Positions 16,304 through 26,371 of a stretch of DNA of 64,000 nt are shown here, one piece after another (the stretch's first letter is position 1; each line of letters begins with the position of its first letter). The notes below the pieces were generated by a model. That model did not search any database. It saw only the letters and a program-made list of their open reading frames with translations, and had not been told where the DNA came from. The stretch lies in the NCBI GenBank assembly GCA_017307785.1, contig JAFKGI010000042.1, positions 1-64,000 of the forward strand, read 5' to 3'. Both the position numbers and the translations under genes were made by a program. The DNA is from Vulcanimicrobiota bacterium. GTDB taxonomy: Bacteria > Vulcanimicrobiota > Xenobia > Xenobiales > JADMJV01.

Positions 16304-17449
16304 TTAGTTGACGAGGGTGGCGGAGTTTTCGATGGAGGGGAGTTCGGGGAGGGGTTCGCGGCGCGGGGAGGGGAGGCGTTGGGCGCGGCGGGCGACGAGT
16401 TCGGCGACCAGGCGCGAGTCCTCTACGATTCCGCGCAGGAAGCGGCTGCGGTAGGTGCGCTGCTGGTCGACTCCCAGGAAGAAAAGGTCGGGGACTTCGG
16501 TGGATTCCATGTTCTTGAGCTTGGGCTCCGTCGGGACAGGGCCGAGCAGGCTTTCCAGATGGGACATGGCGGCGCGGTAGCCGGTGGCGAAGATGACCAA
16601 GTCGAAGCGCTCTTCGCGCCCGTCCTGGAAGACCACCGTGTTCTCGTTGAAGCGGGCGATCTGGGAGAAGGTGGCGACGTGGCCGTCTTCGATGAGGCGG
16701 CGGCTTTCGCCGCCAGCCATCAGCGGATAGGAATGCTTGCGCACGCGCAGGGCCACCGACAGGCGCTCGAAGATCCAGCTTATGGGAGAGAACAGGGCCT
16801 CACCCCAGGTGGACGGTCCGAATCGGAGCTTCTTGCCGCGGTAGCTGAGGGCGACCTGGTAGCCGGCGTTGTGCAGTTCTACCATGGTTTCGCCGGCCGA
16901 GAGGCGCTTGCCCACCACCAGGATGCGGCCGCTGCGACGCTGGACGATGTCGTAGACGGTGGAGGCGTCGCGGTACTGGGAAACGTGCATGTGGGGCACC
17001 TGAGTGGTGTCCAGTCCCGGGTAGTTGGGGGTGTAGGGGCGGGTGAAGTAGCCGGTGCAGTTCACCAGCAGGTGGCTGCGGAATTCGCCGGCCGAGGTCT
17101 GGATGCGGAAGCCGTCTTCCACTTTTTCGACCGACTGGACCTGGACGCCGCACCGGACCGGCAGGCGATTCTGGTGGGCGTAGTCCTGCAGGTACTTGGA
17201 GTAGGCCGGCTGGGTCGAGCGCTTGAGCAGCCAGGCCCAGTCGATGGACGAGCCGGGTAGCAGATTGTTCAGCCAGGGACCGAAGAAGATGTTGCGCGGG
17301 AAAGAGGCGAAAGAGGCGCCGGGCGTCGGGCCTTTTTCTAGCACCAGCGGGTTGACTCCGCGTCTCAGCAACTCGTAGGCCACGGCCAAGCCGGCCGGGC
17401 CGGCGCCCAGAACGATGACAGGATAGGTTGCTGAGGGTTTAGGAGTCAT
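16304..17449 (-). CDS. flavin-containing monooxygenase-like NAD(P)/FAD oxidoreductase
   Basis: 381 residues. The FAD-binding Rossmann motif GAGPAGLAVAYELLRRG lies at 15-31. A second nucleotide-binding site at about 176 reads VVGKRLSAGE, so the first glycines of the NADPH motif (G-x-G-x-S-G) are altered. The ATGY motif of FMO-like proteins is present as FATGYRAA. These proteins oxidise sulfur, nitrogen or carbonyl groups using NADPH and O2. The changed NADPH loop may alter cofactor use. It converges on the comF-like gene across a 183-base gap with a long imperfect inverted repeat. Confidence 0.8.
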   Translation of the reverse strand: MTPKPSATYPVIVLGAGPAGLAVAYELLRRGVNPLVLEKGPTPGASFASFPRNIFFGPWLNNLLPGSSIDWAWLLKRSTQPAYSKYLQDYAHQNRLPVRCGVQVQSVEKVEDGFRIQTSAGEFRSHLLVNCTGYFTRPYTPNYPGLDTTQVPHMHVSQYRDASTVYDIVQRRSGRILVVGKRLSAGETMVELHNAGYQVALSYRGKKLRFGPSTWGEALFSPISWIFERLSVALRVRKHSYPLMAGGESRRLIEDGHVATFSQIARFNENTVVFQDGREERFDLVIFATGYRAAMSHLESLLGPVPTEPKLKNMESTEVPDLFFLGVDQQRTYRSRFLRGIVEDSRLVAELVARRAQRLPSPRREPLPELPSIENSATLVN

Positions 17450-17506
17450 GAAGTGCCTTCGTACTAATTATGGGTGTCAGGCCAACCTTCCCCTCTGGGA
17501 TGGGGA

Positions 17507-17680
17507 CTAAACTTTCCTGGCGCGTTCTGAGTCGCGGCGTCCCAGGCCGTTGAGGGCCCGGTTCCAAAGACTGACGTCGAGGCGGTCTTCGTCGCGCTCC
17601 CGGTCCCAATTTCCGAGGCTGGAAGGCCTGCGGGTTCCCAAAAATAGACGCACGGTCGATTTGGAAGACGATGATTTCAA
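17507..17680 (-). CDS. possible small protein
   Basis: 57 residues from a TTG preceded by GAGGTG at 4-base spacing. It opens MKSSSSKSTVRLFLG and is then rich in Arg, Asp and Leu, with a mixed polar composition (NWDRERDEDRLDV, LWNRALNGLG) that looks more protein-like than the two other frames here. It lies 57 bases upstream of the monooxygenase gene on the same strand. No family recognised; a chance frame remains possible. Confidence 0.4.
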   Translation of the reverse strand: MKSSSSKSTVRLFLGTRRPSSLGNWDRERDEDRLDVSLWNRALNGLGRRDSERARKV

Positions 17681-17776
17681 CGAACACCTCGCACTGATTT
17701 GAGTCTACTAGCACCCTATTCCGGCGAGAGGGGGTCAGTTGTTACAAAAAAGTTACCGAAATTCGATGAAGTCGAA

Positions 17777-19918
17777 TTATTTGAGAGCCTTCACGCTACC
17801 GTCGGCCACCGGCAAGTAGAGGATGGAGTCTTGAACCCAGGGGGTCTGCAGCCAGTTGGCCTGTTTGTTTTTAAAGCGGAGCTTGTGGTCGGCCGCGCCC
17901 AGAGCGTAGAGACGCATGTCCTGGCTGACGGCGTAGATGGTGTCGCCAGCCGCCACCAGGTCGTTGGTGATGCGCTCGCGGGTGGGGTAGTGCCAGACCT
18001 CGTCACCATTGGCGCGGTCGATGCAGTACAGGTTGTTGTCTTTGCAGCCCACCCAGACATTGCGACCCAGAGCCACCGGCGCACAGGCGACTTCGTCGGG
18101 CAGGGGACGCTTCCAGGCAATCGTGCCGTCGGAAACCCGCAGTCCGTAGACTTTTTTGTCGCCGCAGCCCACCGTCGCCAACCCCGACTCGATGCAGGGG
18201 GTGGCTCGGCAGGCGTCGCCCAGGGCCGTTTGCCAGCCCGGCTTGCCGTCGGTTTTGGAAAAGGAGCGCACTTTCTTGTCGATGCAGCAGGCCACCACCG
18301 TATCGCCGGCCACCGCCAGTCCGGCCGTGATATTGGCTCCCGTCTCCTGACTCCAGCGGGTGGAACCGTCGTTCAGATCGAGAGAGGTGACGATGCCTTC
18401 GTAGCTGGCCAGCAAAAGGGCGCCGCCGTCCTCGGTCAAGGGACCGACCACGTCCGAGCCGACCTGTACCTGCCAGTGCTTTTGTCCGTCGGCGCGGTTG
18501 ACGCTGGCCACGGCGCCGCTGTCGCAGGCCACTTCCACGTAGCTGTCGTGGCAGGCGGGGGCGCTGCGAATGCGTTCACCCATGGGATACTTCCAGATGA
18601 CGCGGCCGCTGGTGCGATCCAGGCAGGCCAGATTGCCATCGTCGAGACCCACAAAAAGCTGGCTGCCGTCCGGGCTGGCGATGATCGGACTGGTGGGCTC
18701 CGAGCCCATCGTGGAAGACCACAGCTGCTTGGGTTCCGAAGTCAAGGCGGGTCCGGGCAGGACGCCGGTGTGGCTGGCATTGCCGCCGGCCTGGGTGGTG
18801 TTGCCGCCGGAACTCACTCCCGGCCGGTCAAAAGGGTCGCCCCCGGTCCGCGAAATCGGGGTGGCCGAATCTTCCGGAGCGGGAGTGGGAGAGTCGGCGG
18901 GCGAGGGCATGGGAACCGGAGCCTCGCCGTCCAGTCCCAGAGCGCTCAACCAGTCCAGGTCCACCTGCAGGCGCTCGATGTTTCCACCCACCGGCTGACC
19001 GGCCAGCGACCACAGGTTGACCTTGTCGCGCATCTGGGTGCGCAGGTCGTCGCGCAGTTTGAGGCGGTTGGCCATGAGGTTACCGGCCGAATAAAAGTCC
19101 AGTCCCTTGAGGCTGACCGGCACCTGAGCGGGCTGCAGTTCGTTTTCCTCGGCGATGGCGCGCTGCGTCAATTCGGGCTGTTCGGCCAGCTGCCGCATCA
19201 GGTCAAACCAGGCACGCACCACTTTGAGTTCGTCTTCTTCCGAGAGTCGACCGGTTTGAATGCCTCCGTGGGCCGAGACCCAGACCTCCAGGTTGTTGGC
19301 GGGTTGACCCTTGGGCTCGAAGCCTTGCGATTTGGCTTGATCCAGGTAGGGATTCCACAGGCTGCAGGCGCGGATCTGTCCGGCCTTGAGCATGGCCGTG
19401 GCTTTTTCGGGGCTCTGCAGGGAAAGCAGCTTGAGTTGGGGGTCTTTCAGATCCAGGGCCAGACCCTGGCCCACTCCGCCCGGCAAATAAGCGACCCAGG
19501 GCGGCGTGGCTCCGTCTTTGCTGCCGACCACTTGCTCGTTCCCGTTCTGCAGGGCCATGGGGAAAAGATTCAGGTCGACTTCATAACGCGGCAGGGCCGA
19601 AGCCAGCTCGTCGGTGCTGGCCACGATTACGTCCACCTGACCGCTGGTCAGCATCAGCCAGCGTTCGGCGGGGCTGGTGCAGGGAATGAATTTGATGGGC
19701 AGGTCCTGCAGGTCGGGCATGCGGCTGAGAGCGCGCAGAGGGAGTTCGCTGGGGCGACCCAGGACGCCGAAGCGAAATTCGCGTGCTGGCTTGGGTAGAC
19801 TGGGCAGGGCGGTGGCTACCGAGGTTGGCTTGTTGCGCATGGGCATTCCTTTGAAGTAGAGCCAGGCGCCGCCCGCGGCCATGGCCAGGAGCACGAGCAG
19901 GAACAAGAACTTTTTCAC
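17777..19918 (-). CDS. fusion of periplasmic binding protein-like domain and PQQ-type beta-propeller
   Basis: 713 residues. A signal anchor (residues 1-22) is followed at about 45-320 by a domain resembling NMT1/SsuA-type ABC solute-binding proteins: SGQVDVIVASTDELA, then AMLKAGQIRACSLWNPYLDQA. A linker rich in Pro, Ser, Thr and Gly covers about 340-415. From about 420 to the end there are at least six PQQ-propeller blades with repeated W-x-x-x-x-G and LDRTSGRVIWKY, VNRADGQKHW, LDLNDGSTRW, IDRANGDEVWHY units. No permease or ATPase of an uptake system is next to it. The product is likely exported and may sense a ligand through the first domain. Confidence 0.8.
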   Translation of the reverse strand: MKKFLFLLVLLAMAAGGAWLYFKGMPMRNKPTSVATALPSLPKPAREFRFGVLGRPSELPLRALSRMPDLQDLPIKFIPCTSPAERWLMLTSGQVDVIVASTDELASALPRYEVDLNLFPMALQNGNEQVVGSKDGATPPWVAYLPGGVGQGLALDLKDPQLKLLSLQSPEKATAMLKAGQIRACSLWNPYLDQAKSQGFEPKGQPANNLEVWVSAHGGIQTGRLSEEDELKVVRAWFDLMRQLAEQPELTQRAIAEENELQPAQVPVSLKGLDFYSAGNLMANRLKLRDDLRTQMRDKVNLWSLAGQPVGGNIERLQVDLDWLSALGLDGEAPVPMPSPADSPTPAPEDSATPISRTGGDPFDRPGVSSGGNTTQAGGNASHTGVLPGPALTSEPKQLWSSTMGSEPTSPIIASPDGSQLFVGLDDGNLACLDRTSGRVIWKYPMGERIRSAPACHDSYVEVACDSGAVASVNRADGQKHWQVQVGSDVVGPLTEDGGALLLASYEGIVTSLDLNDGSTRWSQETGANITAGLAVAGDTVVACCIDKKVRSFSKTDGKPGWQTALGDACRATPCIESGLATVGCGDKKVYGLRVSDGTIAWKRPLPDEVACAPVALGRNVWVGCKDNNLYCIDRANGDEVWHYPTRERITNDLVAAGDTIYAVSQDMRLYALGAADHKLRFKNKQANWLQTPWVQDSILYLPVADGSVKALK

Positions 19919-20011
19919 TCACGGGTTTTCTCCACACCCCAGGCGCCTCCCCCTAAGCAGCGCGCTTCCTATCCTATAGGACTTCCCGATGGCTACTAGA
20001 ATTCTGGCCGC

Positions 20012-21564
20012 GTGAGTTCCGACGTTCCTTCTTCGCGCCGCCCCTGGGGCTGGCTGTTGCTCGTTTTGCTGGTGCTGGCCGCCGCCTACTGGTGGGTGAA
20101 ATACGCCCCCAGTTCCGCGCCCGCCGTAGAATTACTGGACGCATCCGTGGAAAAAGGCAATATTACGGCCACCGTCTCGGCCACCGGCGCTCTTGAGGCC
20201 ATTACCACCGTGACGGTGGGATCTCAGGTTTCCGGACCCGTGCGGGAAGTTTTGGTCGATTTCAACTCTCAGGTCAAAACCGGTCAGGTGCTGGCCATTC
20301 TGGACCCGTCCGAGTTTGAGGCCAAGGTTTCTGAGGCGGAAGCGGGACTGGAGGTGGGATTGGCCGGTGCCGAGACCGCCAATGCCCGCCTGGCCAACAG
20401 CCGCGCCGCCATCGCTCAGTCGGAAACCCAGGTGGAGGTAGCCCGCAATACCCTCACTCAGAACGTTTCCATGGTGGAGGGGGCGCGGGCCAACCTGCGC
20501 AACAGCACCGCTTCGGTGACCAAGGCCAAAGCCGAGATGGACAACGCGCTGTTGGAATACAAGCGTTACGAGCAGCTGTTTGCCAATCAACTGGTGGCCG
20601 CCAGCGAACGAGACCAGAAGCGCACCGCTTACCGAGTGTCCGGCTCGGCTTACGAGAGTGCGCTGGCCAACGAGCAGTCTCTGCAGGCTCAGGTGCGCAC
20701 TTCTCAGGCCCAGCAGCTGCAGGCCAAGAACAACGTGGTCTCGGCCGAAGCCAAGCTGCAGGCCGACCGCGCCAACGTGCAGGCCTCCCAGGCCGAGCTG
20801 AATTCGGCCCAGGCTCGCATTCGCCAGTATGAAGCCACTTTGCAGCGGGCTCGCGTGGATTTGCAGCGCAGCATCATTCGTTCGCCGGTGGACGGCACGG
20901 TCATCGACCGCAAGATCGAGCCGGGTCAGACGGTGGCGGCCTCTTTCACCGCTCCCGAGCTTTTCAAGATCGCTCGCGATTTGCGCCGTATGCAGGTGCG
21001 CGCCGACGTCTCCGAAGCCGATATCGGGCGCGTTTCCATGGGTCAGAAGGTCACTTTCACGGTGGACGCCTATCCTGAGGACAAGTTCGAAGGCAGGGTG
21101 ACCCAGGTGCGTTCGGCGCCGGTCAGCGCCAACACCAATCAGAACAACGTGGTGGTCTACGGCGTGCTGATCTCGGCGCCCAATCCCAAGCTACTCTTAA
21201 AACCCGGCATGACGGCCACGGTGGCGGTGGCCGCCGAAGAGCTGAAAGACGTGCTGCTGATTCCGGACGAAGCGCTGCGCTTCTTGCCCCCCAACCCTCC
21301 CGACCCGGAAGAAGAGAAGAAGGCTCGCGAGAAAGAGAAGAGCAAAGACAAAGACAAGGCCAAGAAACCGAAGCGGAACGGACGTGCCGGGGTGGTCTGG
21401 GTGCCCGCTACGGGCGGCCCGCAGCGCCGCGACATTCTGGTGGGCGTCAGCGATGGCAAATTTTCCGAGCTGGTCGACGGTGAGCTGAAAGCCGGCGATA
21501 AGGTCTACACCAAGATTTTGGACGAGGATAAGCTCAAGCGCAAAAAAGTCCGGCTGGCTTTCTA

Positions 21565-21565
<1 letters not shown>
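20012..21565 (+). CDS. MacA-like periplasmic adaptor of ABC efflux system
   Basis: 517 residues from GTG; no clear Shine-Dalgarno. One N-terminal membrane helix (13-30) anchors a HlyD-family adaptor: lipoyl half-motifs (VSATGALEAITTVTVGSQVSG and RSPVDGTVIDRKIEPGQTV) flank a long Ala/Gln-rich coiled-coil hairpin. A Lys/Glu-rich insertion of about 25 residues (EKSKDKDKAKK region) sits before the last beta-domain. It should link an inner-membrane MacB-like transporter to an outer-membrane channel. The ATPase gene starts on the last base of its stop codon. Confidence 0.9.
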
Positions 21566-22286
<721 letters not shown>

Positions 22287-22290
<4 letters not shown>

Positions 22291-23501
22291 CCTGGATGCT
22301 TACCCTGCGGGTCGCTTTGCGGGCCCTGCTGCGCAACAAGATGCGGACCTGTCTGACCATGTTGGGCATCATCATCGGCGTGGCGGCGGTGATTTCCATG
22401 CTGAGCATCGCCAACGGAGCCAAGGCCAATATCGAGGCCAGCATTGCCAGCATGGGGACCAACTGCGTGCACGTTTTCGGCGGGTCCAAGCCCAAGCAGG
22501 GTCTGCGCGGCGGGCGCGGCACGGGTATGCAAATGCGCGCCGCCGATTGGCGGGCGGTGGCGGAATTACCCACGGTGGCCAACGCCTGTCCGGTGGTGAG
22601 CGGGCCTTGTCAGCTGGTCTACAGTTCGGCCAACTGGGGCACCAACTATACCGGCACGACCCCTAATTTTCTGATCATTCGCAGCTGGCCGGTTGAGCGG
22701 GGTCGCTTCTTTTCCGAGGACGAAACGCGCGCCGGGGCCCACGTGGTGGTGCTGGGAACGGAGGTGGCCAAGAAGCTTTTTGGGGCGACCGATCCGGTCG
22801 GCAAAGTGATTCGCGTGCAGAACTTTCCCTTTGAAGTGATCGGCCTGATGGAAGAAAAGGGCGAAACCGGCTGGGGCATGCAGCGCGACGACGTGATTTT
22901 GATGCCCTACACTACGGCCCAGCGCAAACTGAAGGGCAACCAGTGGATCAACTCCATCAGCGCTTCGGCCAAGCGGGCCGACCAGGTGGCGGCGTTGGAA
23001 GAGCAGGTGGTGAACTTGCTCAAAGAGCGCTATCGGGTGCGTCCCGAGGATCAGGACGCTTTCTATGCTTTCAATCAGGCGGAAGCGACCAAGCAGGCCA
23101 ACGAGAGCACCCAGGTGTTTTCCATCTTGCTGGGCGGGGTGGCCTCGGTGAGCTTGCTGGTGGGCGGCATCGGCATCATGAACATCATGCTGGTGTCGGT
23201 CACCGAACGCATCCGCGAGATCGGCATCCGCATGGCGTTAGGAGCCCGAGGCATCGATATTCTCGGGCAGTTTCTGGTGGAATCGGTGGCCCTCTCCATC
23301 TTTGGTGGCGCTCTGGGAGTGGCTTTGGGTTCGCTGATCAGCGTGGGCGTGGCCCGCATGGCCCAGTGGCCGGTGGTGATCAGCCCGGGTTCGGTCTGGA
23401 TGGCCTTCGGGTTTTCCGCCTTGATCGGTATCTTTTTCGGGTTCTATCCCGCTCTGCAGGCCTCTCGGCTGGATCCGATTCAGTGTCTGCGTCACGAGTA
23501 G
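22287..23501 (+). CDS. MacB-like ABC transporter permease
   Basis: 404 residues; the ATG overlaps the ATPase stop (ATGA). A first helix (about 18-42) opens with ALLRNKMRTCLTMLGIIIGV, a MacB hallmark. A large periplasmic domain follows, then three C-terminal helices including GGIGIMNIMLVSVTERIREIGIRMALGA. This FtsX-like topology matches MacB. With the two upstream genes it forms a complete tripartite exporter lacking only its outer-membrane channel; the TolC-like protein at 43876-45396 could serve. Substrates may be lipoproteins, peptides or antibiotics; the sequence does not decide. Confidence 0.93.
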
Positions 23502-23590
23502 GGAAGTTAAGCTGTTCTTCAGGTAAGGGGCAGACAAGCTAAAGCTGTTCCGACAGGGTCGGGTGGGGGGGCAGGCGAAACTTCTAGTCC

Positions 23591-25066
23591 ATGGCGGCAA
23601 CCGCTAGTGAGCCCGAAGAGTACCCTACCAAGGATGACCTGATCCGGGCCGGCGTGCTGGCCCTGGTCACCGGTCTGGTCGGGTTTGCCTTTACCTACGC
23701 CCTTTTCGTCAAGCCCTACCGGCAGGGCAAGTCGCTGGCCGGACTCGACCGCCACGCGGCCGAAACTTCGCAGCCGGCTGCCTACCGGCAGTCCGACCAG
23801 CAGGCCGCCGGTTATGCGATTTCTTATGGCTCCTCGGGCGGGGGCATCAGCGAAAAGCGCAAGAGCAAGCTGGAGATCAAGGCGCCCGAGCGTAAGCAGC
23901 CGGTGGCCCAGAACGTGCCAACGGCCACGCCCGCGCCGGCGCCCACGGCCCTGCCCTTGCCGGGCGGTGAGTATCGGCAGCGGGAGTCCAGCCTGAAAGT
24001 GCGCGCCCCTCAGCAAATCGCCACCCAGCCGGTGGATGCTCCGGCCGCGCCGCCGCCGCGACCTTCGGAAACCAGCCTGGCGGAGGCCTGGCGCCGGGCC
24101 AGCACCGGTTGGATTACGCTGGGGGACGGTCTGCACACTGGCGGGCAAGGAATCCAGGTTTCGGAGACTCAGATTCTGACCACTCTTTCGGCTTTCCGTT
24201 CTTCCGGCGGCCAGTGCATGCTCAACGGGACCCGTGTGGCCGTCACGATGGTGGCCGGCGACGGTCGGCAGGATCTGGCACTGCTGCAGATACAGGGGGC
24301 CGGGCCGGGGACCCCGGTGCCGATCTCGCCGGACAACCCCGGCGACAATCAGAACTACATTTGCGGAGATCAGCGGAATCTGGGGCGCACGTTGGATGTG
24401 CGTAGCCGCGGTATGACCGGACCATGCGTCGCTTTTGACGGGTATACCAGCGCACTCGACGGCGGCGCTCCGCTGGTCAACAACCGCGGGGAGCTGGTGG
24501 CCTTGAGCCTGCCTCGGCCGGCCTGGGGCGGCACCAGCTGGAGCACGGCCATTCCGGCCAGCGCATGCCGGGCCTTTGTGGAAGCTCATCCCTCGGGCGG
24601 CGCCGCGGCTCCACCGCCCACCGACATGTGGGTGCAGGCCATTCGCACCCATGTGAGCGCGCAGCCGGACCGAGAGACGCCCACCCGCTCCAATGCCAAG
24701 GTCATCCCGGGGCAGGCACTGGGCAATTATCCGCTGGGTCTGCGGCTGGAGCAGTTGCGCAAGGAACTGGGCCAGGGGCAGATTCTGGAGCAGAAGGGCG
24801 GTTACTGCCGCATTCTCTACAGTGGTCCGCGACTGACTTTCACCCTGGCCGACAATCTGGTGGTGGGCATCGAGACTGACTACAATTTTTATACACTGGA
24901 GGGCGGTCTGTCGGTGGGCAGCGTCAAGGAACCCGCCGAGTTGAGTTCGGTGTTCGCTCCCGCGATCACCCACGACGCCGACAATCTGGAGACGCTGGCC
25001 AGTCCCGGTCTGGAACTGATTTTCGGCAACGGCAGCATCGCCACCATTCGGGTGATTCCGCAGTGA
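23591..25066 (+). CDS. membrane-anchored HtrA-like protein lacking catalytic residues
   Basis: 491 residues. One helix (20-40), a Pro/Ala-rich linker (about 100-160) and a trypsin-like fold at 165-330. The three catalytic positions look lost: ILTTLSAF at 195-202 stands where LTNAHVV would carry the His, and LDGGAPLV at 289-296 stands where GNSGGPLV would carry the Ser; DLALL at 228-232 keeps its Asp. A C-terminal domain of about 110 residues (from GQALGNYPLG) resembles a short repeated domain also found in exported proteins. The next gene, a type II secretion F protein, overlaps by 4 bases, so this pseudo-protease may be a scaffold for a secretion or pilus system. Confidence 0.65.
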   Translation: MAATASEPEEYPTKDDLIRAGVLALVTGLVGFAFTYALFVKPYRQGKSLAGLDRHAAETSQPAAYRQSDQQAAGYAISYGSSGGGISEKRKSKLEIKAPERKQPVAQNVPTATPAPAPTALPLPGGEYRQRESSLKVRAPQQIATQPVDAPAAPPPRPSETSLAEAWRRASTGWITLGDGLHTGGQGIQVSETQILTTLSAFRSSGGQCMLNGTRVAVTMVAGDGRQDLALLQIQGAGPGTPVPISPDNPGDNQNYICGDQRNLGRTLDVRSRGMTGPCVAFDGYTSALDGGAPLVNNRGELVALSLPRPAWGGTSWSTAIPASACRAFVEAHPSGGAAAPPPTDMWVQAIRTHVSAQPDRETPTRSNAKVIPGQALGNYPLGLRLEQLRKELGQGQILEQKGGYCRILYSGPRLTFTLADNLVVGIETDYNFYTLEGGLSVGSVKEPAELSSVFAPAITHDADNLETLASPGLELIFGNGSIATIRVIPQ

Positions 25067-26289
25067 GCACGGGAGGCATGCAGGACTACCTGTATTTGTG
25101 CATCGACGCCAAGGGCAATCGCATTGCCGGCGAGATGGAAGCCAACGACGCCGAGAAAGTCAAAAACATTCTGCATAAGAAAGGCCTGACCATCGTTTCC
25201 ATCGATAAGGTCAAGCCGAAGCACTGGATCTGGTATTTTATCCAGCCCGTCAAGCCGCAGCTTCTGGCCCTCTGGATTCGCCAGCTGTCGGTCATGTTGA
25301 CGGCCGGCATCGCGCTGGCTCAGGCCATGCATTCGCTGTTGCCCAAGACCGGCAACAAACACTTTCAGCGGTCTATGCAGCGCATGTTGACGGATGTGGA
25401 GAACGGCTACTCGCTGTCGCAGGCGATGATGCGCCGTCCCGAGTTCTTTTCCCAGTTTATGATCGGTTCGACGCGGGTGGGAGAGCACAGTGGGCGGCTG
25501 GCCGAGACGCTGGACCGTTGCGCTTCGCACTACGAGAAAGAGTATGCCTACTCTTTGAAGTTGAAGCAGGCCCTGATTTATCCGACCGTGCTGCTGACCT
25601 GCGCGGGCGCTCTGGTGATGTTCATCTTCACTTACATGGTGCCCAAGTTCGTGACCATTTTCGTGGACTTGAACATGCAGTTGCCGACCTCGACGCGAAT
25701 CCTGGTGGGCTTTGGCAAGTTTGTGGAGACCTATGGAATGGTGGTGGTGGGCACTTGCCTGGGGCCGTTCGCCGTCTTTGCCTACGTGTTCCACTACTGG
25801 TCCAAGACGCGCGCCGGGAAGGCGGCCATCGAGCGCTTTTTGCTGCGGGTGCCGTGGTATGGGCAGCAGGTGCACTTCCGTATGTTGTCCGCTTACTTTC
25901 GTTCTTTCGCGACTTTGCTGGATTCGGGCGTGCCGCTCTACAACTCGCTGCAGTTGCTGGGGCGCAGTCTGGACCGCGAGTTGCTGCGGCGCACGGTGGT
26001 GACTCAGATCGAGGCGGTGCGCACGGGTAAGCAGCTGGTGACGACCATGAACAGCCAGAAGCTGTTCCCTGGGATGACGGTGGAGATGGTGGCCATCGGC
26101 GAGGAGAGCGGCACCGTCGACCGCATGATGTATCGGCTGGCCGAGTATTTTGACCAGGAAATGGTGCGTGGCCTGGAGGCCATCGGCAAACTGGTCGAGC
26201 CTTTTATCTTGACCTTTCTGGGCGGGGCGGTGGCCTTCGTGCTGCTGGCCGCCTTCCAGCCGATCTACCAGCTGGCTTCGTCTTTTTAG
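25063..26289 (+). CDS. type II secretion/type IV pilus inner-membrane protein (GspF/PilC family)
   Basis: 408 residues from GTG overlapping the previous stop. Two T2SSF domains are visible (about 70-195 and 270-395), each with the conserved L-x-x-G-x-x-L and ESG signatures (LLDSGVPL, GEESGTVDRMM) and three hydrophobic helices (about 170-193, 220-240 and 375-400). GspF/PilC is the platform protein that contacts the assembly ATPase. Neither the ATPase nor pilin genes are near, so the rest of the machine must be elsewhere. Confidence 0.92.
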   Translation: MSTGGMQDYLYLCIDAKGNRIAGEMEANDAEKVKNILHKKGLTIVSIDKVKPKHWIWYFIQPVKPQLLALWIRQLSVMLTAGIALAQAMHSLLPKTGNKHFQRSMQRMLTDVENGYSLSQAMMRRPEFFSQFMIGSTRVGEHSGRLAETLDRCASHYEKEYAYSLKLKQALIYPTVLLTCAGALVMFIFTYMVPKFVTIFVDLNMQLPTSTRILVGFGKFVETYGMVVVGTCLGPFAVFAYVFHYWSKTRAGKAAIERFLLRVPWYGQQVHFRMLSAYFRSFATLLDSGVPLYNSLQLLGRSLDRELLRRTVVTQIEAVRTGKQLVTTMNSQKLFPGMTVEMVAIGEESGTVDRMMYRLAEYFDQEMVRGLEAIGKLVEPFILTFLGGAVAFVLLAAFQPIYQLASSF

Positions 26290-26371
26290 AAACATCGCAT
26301 CCGTCGGAGGTTCTCCAGTGGACGGGTCAGAAGGCTGCGCCGTTCAGACGAAGCTGGAGGAGAATCAAGAC

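Noticed and set aside
17439..17714. 91-codon minus frame
   Set aside because: Its composition is poorer than that of the alternative 57-codon frame at 17507-17680, and it overlaps the start of the next gene.
17699..19798. Long + strand open frame of 699 codons
   Set aside because: It is the shadow of the 713-residue minus-strand gene, which has a signal peptide, repeated propeller motifs and a sensible start. The + frame has no start site, no ribosome binding site and a composition typical of antisense reading of GC-rich DNA.
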